Positions 6,504-12,542 of a DNA stretch of 12,542 bases are shown one piece after another. Made by a program: the position numbers and the translations under genes. The notes below the pieces were generated by a model. It did not search any database and was not told where the DNA came from. It worked only from the letters and a program-made list of their open reading frames with translations. Source of the DNA: Pseudomonadota bacterium (GTDB taxonomy: Bacteria; Pseudomonadota; Alphaproteobacteria; Acetobacterales; Acetobacteraceae); the NCBI GenBank assembly GCA_021828605.1, contig JAJZEG010000147.1:1-12542 (forward strand), read 5' to 3'. Position 1 is the stretch's first letter; each line of letters begins with the position of its first letter.

Positions 6504-9327
6504 ATGAGAGGGCCTGTTCAATCGCGTGGGCCAGTGTTTTCATTCCGATATCGATATCATCTAGATGCACCCGCAAAGCCCGACGACCCCGATCTTCGAG
6601 CACACCCAGATCACCCATCGCTTGCGCCGCCTTCACCACGCCAAAACTATATTCATGCCCAGGCACGGGCAAATCATGATGATTATTACAGGTGATTTGC
6701 AGAAAAACGCCGCTATTCGGCCCCCCTTTATAGGCTTGCCCGGTCGAATGCAGAAAACGCGGACCAAAACCCACGCAAGTCGCAACGCGCAAATGATCGC
6801 GAATTTTGCGCCGCATCTGCTCTAAGTGCGATGACTGGGTTTTGTTATGGTTGATATAAGCGAGAAACGCACAATAATCGCCCTGTTGCGCTGAATGCAG
6901 ATGCGCTTTCAGGTAGGCGGCCACCGATTTATGCTCCCCCAACCGCGCCGCATTGGCCGCATCCGCATAAAGCGTCAGCCCATCCGCCTCGAAGAGCGGG
7001 GTGGGCGTCGCGAGCGCACCGGTTTTCTCAAATCCATCGGTCAGCGCACGGGTTTTAATTTTGCTCGCTTCCACATCGGGTTGATCAAACGGGTTGATGG
7101 CAATGATCGCCCCGGCAATCGCGGTGGCCATTTCCCACCGAAAAAACTCCTGGCCCAGCGTGTAACGTTCAGTTAGTTTGATCTGCACCAGCGGATGCCC
7201 AGCCTGCCTCAGCGCCTTCAATTTATCGGCGTGCGCGGCGTCATCATCGCCCGCCAAAGTCAGATGAACAAACACCCGATCATGACCATAATGCTCAACC
7301 TTGCCCAATGGCTCGCCATCGATTGGAATCAATCCCTTTCCCTGCTTACCGGTGGATTCGGCAATCAGCTGTTCCAGCCATGCGCCCAGATCAGCAATCG
7401 CCGGCGAAGCGATAATGGTGATTTTATCGCGCTTGGCTTCCACGCACGCAGTGCCGAGCAAAATCCCAAGCTGTGCCGCCGGATTATGCGCAACCGGCAC
7501 GTCTGGACCACAGGTGGTTACCATATCGGCTGTTTTAGCCAGGAGTTTTTCAACATCAATGCCCAATGCCGCCGCAGGCACCAAGCCAAATTTGGACAAG
7601 ACCGAATAGCGCCCGCCAATACTGGGCACACCATGCATCACATGCGCGAAATGCTGCGCTTTAGCCTCCCGGTCCAATGCCGAACCAGGATCGGTCACTG
7701 CCGTGAAATGACGGCTCCATTGCCCCTCACCCATCGCCTCAATCATTTTCGCCCGATAATAAGCGAGCATAATATTCGGCTCCAGCGTACTGCCGGATTT
7801 CGAAGAAACGATAAAATGCGTGGTTGGCAATGATAGTTTCGCATCTAACGCACTGATTTGCGCCGGATCGGTGCTATCCAGCATCAAAAATTGCGGATGC
7901 CGCGCCTGCCTGCCAAACACCGTGGCCAACACTTCCGGCCCGAGGCTCGACCCGCCCATGCCGAGCAGCACCACATGGCTGCATCCCGCCGCCCGCACGG
8001 CCTCCGCATAGCGCACCAGCACGCCGATATGTGCATGCTCATGCGCCACCACATCAAGCCAGCCCAGCCAGCGTTGCTCGCCCGCATTGGTCCAGACCGT
8101 CGGATCATGCGCCCAGATTTTGCGCATCACCCCGGTCGTTTGAAACGCGACAGATTTCGCAATCATCGCCTTGGTCAACGCTTCATCCGCTTCAATCAGC
8201 ATCGGATTGACCGGATGCAACGCCACCCGCTGCTGCTCAACCGCCGTCAATAAAGTATCAAAGGCTGAGGCAAATTGCCGCACGCCATCGCCTACCAAAT
8301 CATCGGTAATTTTGTCTAGCGAAATTCCATTTTTGGCAAGGGCTGCCAAGGTCGCCTCAGATTCACCCATATTTTCGGTAATCGCATGCGCATGCACTTG
8401 GCCATGATCGCGAAACGCGTCCATCGTTGCCGGCGGCATCGTATTCACCGTATCCGGCCCGATCAGCGTTTCAACATAGAGCGTATCCGAATAACGCGGA
8501 TTTTTGACGCTGGTTGAGGCCCAAAGCAGACGCTGGGTTTGCGCCCCGCGTTTCGCGAGTGCCTGCCAGCGCGGCGAAGCAATCAGCGTTTGATAATGAC
8601 GATACGCCATTTTCGCGCAGGCAATCGCGGTTTTACCCAAATGCGCGCGGAGTGCGGCATTGCCCGCATCAATGCGGGACTGCAACTCACGATCAACCAC
8701 ATTATCGATCCGGCTAATGAAAAAGCTCGCCACACTCGCGATCGATGATAAATCCTCGCCGCGCGCCACCCGGTCCTCAAGCCCCGCTATATAGGCCTCA
8801 GCCACAAGCTGATACGCCTCGACCGCAAACAGCAATGTTACGTTAATTGACAGCCCGTCACTAATCAAGGCGCGGATCGCCGGGATCCCTTCCCGCGTGC
8901 CCGGCACTTTGATCATCACGTTCGGTCGGTTCACCGCCTGCCACAACCGCCGCGCCTCGGTGATTGTCGCGTCGGTATCATGGGCTAGATACGGCGATAC
9001 TTCGAGGCTGATATAGCCATCATGCTTGGCGGTCTGCCGATAAACCGGCAACAACAAATCGGCCGCACTCTGAATATCAGCAATCGCCAAATGCTCATAA
9101 ATCGTCATCGGTGAGTGGTTGTGCTCGCGGGTAAACGCGGTCAGTGCCTGCCGATATTCCCCTGCCGTGGTAATGGCTTTTTCGAAAATCGCCGGATTGG
9201 AGGTCATGCCCTTCAGGCCATCCTCCGCAATCATGCTGGTCAGCCGACCCGAGGCAATCAAAGGGCGATCAACGAAGTCGAGCCAGGGCGACTGGCCAGC
9301 TTCACTTAATTGACGGAGAGGATTCAT
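6502..9327 (-). CDS. tal-pgi: Bifunctional transaldolase / glucose-6-phosphate isomerase
   Basis: A 941-residue natural fusion. Residues 1 to about 365 are a class I transaldolase, moving dihydroxyacetone units between sugar phosphates: [11 protein letters not shown] (41-51) and [11 protein letters not shown] (137-147) with Schiff-base lysine K140. Residues about 385-941 are a phosphoglucose isomerase: [11 protein letters not shown] (455-465), SSKSGST (508-514, phosphate binding), [11 protein letters not shown] (571-581), [10 protein letters not shown] (656-665) with expected catalytic E657, and [10 protein letters not shown] (747-756) with K756 at the usual catalytic lysine position. A C-terminal block, [14 protein letters not shown] (860-873), is also conserved in such fusions as I remember them. 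Length and order match the tal-pgi fusions of acetic acid bacteria, so it is not an assembly artefact. ATG at 9327 follows AGGA by 7 bases. It lies 54 bases after the glucokinase and 11 before gnd. Confidence 0.96.
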   Translation of the reverse strand: MNPLRQLSEAGQSPWLDFVDRPLIASGRLTSMIAEDGLKGMTSNPAIFEKAITTAGEYRQALTAFTREHNHSPMTIYEHLAIADIQSAADLLLPVYRQTAKHDGYISLEVSPYLAHDTDATITEARRLWQAVNRPNVMIKVPGTREGIPAIRALISDGLSINVTLLFAVEAYQLVAEAYIAGLEDRVARGEDLSSIASVASFFISRIDNVVDRELQSRIDAGNAALRAHLGKTAIACAKMAYRHYQTLIASPRWQALAKRGAQTQRLLWASTSVKNPRYSDTLYVETLIGPDTVNTMPPATMDAFRDHGQVHAHAITENMGESEATLAALAKNGISLDKITDDLVGDGVRQFASAFDTLLTAVEQQRVALHPVNPMLIEADEALTKAMIAKSVAFQTTGVMRKIWAHDPTVWTNAGEQRWLGWLDVVAHEHAHIGVLVRYAEAVRAAGCSHVVLLGMGGSSLGPEVLATVFGRQARHPQFLMLDSTDPAQISALDAKLSLPTTHFIVSSKSGSTLEPNIMLAYYRAKMIEAMGEGQWSRHFTAVTDPGSALDREAKAQHFAHVMHGVPSIGGRYSVLSKFGLVPAAALGIDVEKLLAKTADMVTTCGPDVPVAHNPAAQLGILLGTACVEAKRDKITIIASPAIADLGAWLEQLIAESTGKQGKGLIPIDGEPLGKVEHYGHDRVFVHLTLAGDDDAAHADKLKALRQAGHPLVQIKLTERYTLGQEFFRWEMATAIAGAIIAINPFDQPDVEASKIKTRALTDGFEKTGALATPTPLFEADGLTLYADAANAARLGEHKSVAAYLKAHLHSAQQGDYCAFLAYINHNKTQSSHLEQMRRKIRDHLRVATCVGFGPRFLHSTGQAYKGGPNSGVFLQITCNNHHDLPVPGHEYSFGVVKAAQAMGDLGVLEDRGRRALRVHLDDIDIGMKTLAHAIEQALS

Positions 9328-9381
9328 AATTTTGTCCTTGCTGGATCAGTCATACGCACGCCAAATTGCAACACGGCTCGA

Positions 9382-10182
9382 TCACTCAGAATGGCCGATC
9401 CCATCCCACAAGCGCACGCCGCCGGTGATGCCGGTTTCATTCGCAATCGGCTTGATATCTGGTGCGGGCGCAGTGCCGATCAACCGCGCATTGCCGCCAC
9501 CAATATAAAGTGTATCAAAGTTCACCAAAATCCGGATCTGCTCGATCACCCGATCAACATGCTTGCGCCATTTTTTCGGCCCGATCCTCTCAAGCGTCGC
9601 ATGGCCCACATACTGGTCATAACTCTTGGTTTTATGCGCATTATGCTGACCAAGTTCCAAATGCGGTGCGGCAATCCCATCGCTGAATATCGCAAACCCC
9701 ATGCCGGTGCCCAGCGTGATCACTGTTTCGAGACCAACACCGGTAATCGCCCCCAACCCCTGGATTTCAGCATCATTGGCCAGCCGCGCGGGCCGGTTCA
9801 GCCGATGCTGCACAGCGCCCGCCAAATCCACCGCATGCCATTCCGCCCCATCGCGCTCGGGATCGCGCAAATTCGGCGCGGTCAAAATAATGCCGCGCCG
9901 CACCGCGCCGGGAAAGCCAATGCTGATCCGGTCATAACCGCCCAGCGGTTTGGCCAAAGTCTCAATCATCTCGACCAGCGTCTCTGGCGGGCACGGATGC
10001 GGCGTCGCCAGCCGCGCATGATCTGACTGCATCGCCCCGTCCGGCGTCACAATCGCGGCTTTAACATGGGTGCCGCCCACATCCACGCAGAGAGTGCGCT
10101 TGGGCACCGGCGCACTCACCATGCGCGACACACGCGATGCCGATGGTTTGCCCACCCCGATCAATTTCTTGCTGACAGCCAT
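9382..10182 (-). CDS. ROK-family glucokinase, probably polyphosphate glucokinase type
   Basis: A 266-residue ASKHA-fold sugar kinase, expected to phosphorylate glucose to glucose 6-phosphate. Motifs: VDVGGTHVKAAI (33-44, phosphate-1 loop), IGFPGAV (88-94), TAPNLRD (101-107), LANDAEIQGLG (134-144) with catalytic base D137, ITLGTGMGFAIFSDG (155-169, phosphate-2), HLELGQH (174-180) and YIGGGNARL (226-234, adenosine loop). The ordering and the TLGTGxGxAxFxDG block resemble polyphosphate glucokinases, and the cysteine zinc motif of many ROK proteins is missing. The phosphoryl donor (polyphosphate, ATP or both) is not decided by the sequence. The open frame continues to 10293, but ATG 10182 has GGAGG 9 bases upstream and the extra 37 residues look non-coding; an ATG at 10122 has no ribosome-binding site. 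It is the first gene of the sugar operon. Confidence 0.87.
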   Translation of the reverse strand: MAVSKKLIGVGKPSASRVSRMVSAPVPKRTLCVDVGGTHVKAAIVTPDGAMQSDHARLATPHPCPPETLVEMIETLAKPLGGYDRISIGFPGAVRRGIILTAPNLRDPERDGAEWHAVDLAGAVQHRLNRPARLANDAEIQGLGAITGVGLETVITLGTGMGFAIFSDGIAAPHLELGQHNAHKTKSYDQYVGHATLERIGPKKWRKHVDRVIEQIRILVNFDTLYIGGGNARLIGTAPAPDIKPIANETGITGGVRLWDGIGHSE

Positions 10183-10304
10183 GGGATCGATCCTCCAATT
10201 AAACTGACGCCGAATGACCCGCTTATCCGCCCGATTACCCGATTTAGCAAAACCAGCCGCAAGCGCAGGCTGACAGGCGACTGATTTTGGCATAAAGGGC
10301 GCTT
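10183..10304. promoter_or_regulatory. Divergent control region between the sugar operon and lepA
   Basis: These 122 bases separate the glucokinase and lepA starts and must hold the operon promoter, unless transcription begins elsewhere. Three related motifs on the plus strand are visible: CCCGCTTAT (10218-10226), CCCGATTA (10230-10237) and CCCGATTTA (10238-10246). A CTGACA at 10270-10275 looks like a -35 box for lepA, but no good -10 follows at proper spacing, so I do not call exact promoters. Confidence 0.45.
10192..10196 (-). promoter_or_regulatory. Ribosome-binding site deciding the glucokinase start
   Basis: GGAGG lies 9 bases upstream of ATG 10182-10180; the longer frame to 10293 has nothing comparable. 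Confidence 0.7.
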
Positions 10305-12110
10305 ATGACGTCAACGCCCACCGAACTGATCCGCAATTTTTCGATTATTGCCCATATCGATCATGGCAAATCAACCCTGGCCGATCGGCTGATCCAGGCC
10401 ACCGGCGCGCTGACCGCGCGCGAAATGACCGAGCAAGTCCTTGATAATATGGACATCGAGAAGGAGCGCGGGATCACCATCAAGGCGCAGACGGTGCGCC
10501 TGACCTATCCTGCTTTGGACGGCAAAACCTATATCCTCAATTTGATGGACACGCCGGGCCATGTCGATTTCGCCTATGAGGTCAGCCGCAGCCTCGCCGC
10601 GTGCGAAGGCTCGTTGCTGGTGGTCGACGCCTCGCAGGGGGTCGAAGCGCAAACCCTGGCCAATGTCTATCAGGCGATCGACGCCCATCATGAAATCGTG
10701 CCGGTGCTCAATAAAATCGATCTGCCCGCCGCCGAACCCGCACGGGTCAAACAGCAAATCGAGGATGTGATCGGGCTCGATGCGTCCGACGCCGTTGAAA
10801 TCTCCGCTAAAACCGGCCTGAATATCGATGCCGTGCTCGAAGCCCTGGTCACCCGCCTGCCGCCGCCAATCGGCGACGCCGAAGCGCCGCTGACCGCCCT
10901 CCTTGTCGATAGCTGGTATGACCAATATCTCGGCGTGATCATTCTGGTGCGCATTAAAAATGGTCGCCTGCGCCGGGGCATGCGGGTGCGCATGATGTCC
11001 TCGGGCGCAGTCCATACCGTCGAACAGGTCGGGGTGTTCGCGCCCAAACTACGCCCGCAGGACGAACTCGGCCCGGGCGAAATCGGCTATATCACCGCCG
11101 CGATCAAAACCGTCGCCGATTGCAATGTCGGCGACACCATCACCGATGACCGCCATCCCGCCCTCACAGCACTACCCGGCTTTAAGCCCTCCATCCCCGT
11201 CGTCTGGTGCGGGCTGTATCCGGTCGATGCCGATGATTTCGAAAAACTGCGCGAAAGCCTGGGCAAATTACGGCTGAATGATGCCAGTTTTCATTATGAA
11301 GCGGAAACTTCTGCCGCCCTCGGCTTTGGCTATCGCTGCGGATTTCTCGGCCTGCTGCATCTGGAAATCATCCAGGAGCGCCTCTCTCGCGAGTTCGATC
11401 TGGATCTGATCGCGACCGCGCCCTCGGTGGTCTATCGCATGCACAAAACCAACGGCGAGTTGCAAGAGCTGCACAACCCCGCCGACATGCCCGATGGCTC
11501 TTTGATCGATTTCATCGAGGAACCCTGGATCAAGGCGACCATCATGGTGCCCGATGATTATCTCGGCGCCGTGCTCGGTCTGTGCAACGAACGGCGCGGC
11601 CAACAGGCCGACCTTACCTATGTCGGCAATCGCGCAATGGCGGTGTACCGGCTGCCGCTCAACGAAGTCGTATTCGATTTCTATGACCGTTTGAAATCGG
11701 TCTCGCGCGGCTATGCGAGTTTTGATTATCAAATCGATAATTACGTCGAGAGCGATCTGGTCAAAATCTCGATCCTGGTCAATCTCGAACCGGTCGATGC
11801 CCTGGCCTTCATCGCCCATCGCTCGGTCGCCGAAACACGGGGCCGCGCGATTTGCGGCAAGCTCAAAGACCTGATTCCAAAACAACTGTTCAAAATCGCG
11901 ATCCAGGCCGCGATTGGCAGCCGGGTGATCGCGCGGGAAACCATCGGCGCGCTGTCCAAGGATGTCACCGCGAAATGCTATGGCGGCGATATTTCGCGCA
12001 AACGCAAACTGCTCGATAAACAAAAAGAGGGCAAAAAGCGCATGCGCCAATTCGGCAAAGTCGAAATCCCGCAAACCGCCTTCCTCGCCGCCCTGAAAAT
12101 GGATGGCTGA
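10305..12110 (+). CDS. lepA: Elongation factor 4 (LepA), ribosome-associated GTPase
   Basis: A 601-residue translational GTPase that binds the ribosome and affects initiation and elongation quality; it may also back-translocate. Full length for the family (about 595-605). GTPase motifs: G1 AHIDHGKST (16-24), switch [10 protein letters not shown] (54-62), G3 DTPGH (82-86), G4 NKID (136-139) and G5 SAKTG (167-171). The EF-G-like domains follow, including [18 protein letters not shown] sequence near 342-356, and the LepA-specific C-terminal end with [20 protein letters not shown] (about 562-581). The ATG at 10305 is preceded by AGGG 5 bases upstream, weak but adequate, and [21 protein letters not shown] is the normal family start. 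The gene is divergent from the sugar operon and is followed 6 bases later by a co-oriented membrane protein gene. Confidence 0.98.
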   Translation: MTSTPTELIRNFSIIAHIDHGKSTLADRLIQATGALTAREMTEQVLDNMDIEKERGITIKAQTVRLTYPALDGKTYILNLMDTPGHVDFAYEVSRSLAACEGSLLVVDASQGVEAQTLANVYQAIDAHHEIVPVLNKIDLPAAEPARVKQQIEDVIGLDASDAVEISAKTGLNIDAVLEALVTRLPPPIGDAEAPLTALLVDSWYDQYLGVIILVRIKNGRLRRGMRVRMMSSGAVHTVEQVGVFAPKLRPQDELGPGEIGYITAAIKTVADCNVGDTITDDRHPALTALPGFKPSIPVVWCGLYPVDADDFEKLRESLGKLRLNDASFHYEAETSAALGFGYRCGFLGLLHLEIIQERLSREFDLDLIATAPSVVYRMHKTNGELQELHNPADMPDGSLIDFIEEPWIKATIMVPDDYLGAVLGLCNERRGQQADLTYVGNRAMAVYRLPLNEVVFDFYDRLKSVSRGYASFDYQIDNYVESDLVKISILVNLEPVDALAFIAHRSVAETRGRAICGKLKDLIPKQLFKIAIQAAIGSRVIARETIGALSKDVTAKCYGGDISRKRKLLDKQKEGKKRMRQFGKVEIPQTAFLAALKMDG

Positions 12111-12116
12111 GCAGGC

Positions 12117-12542
12117 ATGATCCCGGGCAGCCTTACCCTCCTCCCCGCCGTATTGATCCTCGCGACACTGATCCTGATCGCGCTCGTCCTCACGCTCCGC
12201 CGCCAACTCAACGCACTGCAATCGACCCTCACCACCACCCTCGCCGCCAGCCTCGGCGAGCAAACCCGTGCCGCAATAAATACCGGCTTCGAGCGGTTGC
12301 AGGATGGCGCGCGCATCCAGGCCGATCAGCTCGCCCGCACCCAGAGCGCGATCACCGGCGGCATCGGCGACCTCTCGCTCCTGATCACCGAAAAACTCGG
12401 CGCCGCCGAACAACAGGCCCAGGCCAGCCGCGCCCAAGCCCTCAACGAAACGCTCGCTTTCATCACCCGCCTGACCGACAGCCAAACCCAACTCGCCGAC
12501 CGGATGTCACGCGACCTCGCCGGGGTTTCGGTCGCGCTGCGC
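12117..12542 (+). CDS. Membrane-anchored coiled-coil protein, possibly RmuC (partial, continues past window)
   Basis: The first 142 codons of an open frame reaching the window edge. Residues about 5-27 (LTLLPAVLILATLILIALVL) form one hydrophobic helix followed by RRQLNAL, suggesting an N-terminal anchor with the rest in the cytoplasm. Residues about 32-142 are rich in Ala, Gln, Leu and Glu with heptad-like spacing, predicting a long coiled coil. An anchor plus coiled coil before a nuclease-like domain is the layout of RmuC, a DNA recombination/inversion-limiting protein, but the diagnostic domain is outside the window. ATG 12117 lies 6 bases after the lepA stop, so the two genes are probably co-transcribed; the AGG near the lepA stop is a weak ribosome-binding site. 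The frame is certain as coding by context, the name is not. Confidence 0.78.
   Translation, partial: MIPGSLTLLPAVLILATLILIALVLTLRRQLNALQSTLTTTLAASLGEQTRAAINTGFERLQDGARIQADQLARTQSAITGGIGDLSLLITEKLGAAEQQAQASRAQALNETLAFITRLTDSQTQLADRMSRDLAGVSVALR

Noticed and set aside
9310..10026. 238-codon plus-strand frame opposite the glucokinase, and similar frames at 7195-7833, 2653-3387 and 10371-11015 (minus)
   Set aside because: Each is the mirror of a gene with clear catalytic motifs; none shows family similarity or a convincing start.
10183..10293. 37-residue N-terminal extension of the glucokinase (ATG at 10293)
   Set aside because: The internal ATG at 10182 has a strong GGAGG, the extension would fill the divergent promoter region, and it shows no family similarity.
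11268..12491. 407-codon minus-strand open frame across the lepA 3' half and the following gene
   Set aside because: It lies fully antisense to two well-supported genes, including highly conserved lepA codons. Its product is low-complexity, with many Gly, Asp, Ala and Arg residues and no recognisable domain. Long antisense frames are common in GC-rich genes with strong third-position bias.
1..12542. Defence system, prophage, insertion sequence or CRISPR array
   Set aside because: No transposase, integrase, nuclease-toxin pair, regularly spaced repeats or target-site duplications are visible, and all intact genes are core metabolism, translation or conserved unknowns.

Overview
The window carries ordinary bacterial chromosome, most likely from an alphaproteobacterium of the Acetobacteraceae type. 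This rests on gene content: a fused transaldolase/glucose-6-phosphate isomerase, a short-form 6-phosphogluconate dehydrogenase, zwf and pgl in one operon, with a ROK-type glucokinase at its head. The fusion and the short gnd are known from acetic acid bacteria. No genus can be fixed from the sequence alone, and there is no sign of mobile DNA, phage, CRISPR, tRNA or rRNA genes.

Layout. (1) Positions 1-819, minus: the N-terminal 273 codons of a DEAD-box RNA helicase (RhlE-like), cut by the window edge, with an apparent TTG start. (2) 820-1199: a gene-poor stretch with a perfect 14-bp palindrome, a GC-rich hairpin and one tiny doubtful ORF. (3) 1200-1487 minus and 1606-2400 plus: a divergent pair, a DUF427 protein and an extradiol dioxygenase of the YgiD/4,5-DOPA family. 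(4) 2402-10182, minus: a six-gene operon read in the order glucokinase, tal-pgi, gnd, zwf, HAD phosphatase, pgl. The last four genes are joined by 4-nt start/stop overlaps (GTGA, ATGA, GTGA). (5) 10305-12110, plus: lepA (elongation factor 4), divergent from the sugar operon. (6) 12117 to the window end, plus: the start of a membrane-anchored coiled-coil protein, possibly RmuC.

How the genes work together. The operon encodes a route from free glucose to ribulose 5-phosphate: glucose phosphorylation, oxidation by Zwf, lactone hydrolysis by Pgl and oxidative decarboxylation by Gnd. The Tal-Pgi fusion links the non-oxidative branch and fructose 6-phosphate back to glucose 6-phosphate, so carbon could cycle through the oxidative branch. 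The HAD phosphatase is the only member without an obvious step. Its tight embedding between zwf and pgl suggests a housekeeping or metabolite-repair role in the same pathway, which is inference.

I did not find a convincing undescribed system. The points most worth a second look are the HAD phosphatase, the phosphoryl donor of the glucokinase, the unusual isomerase active-site region of the fusion, and the structured region upstream of the helicase.
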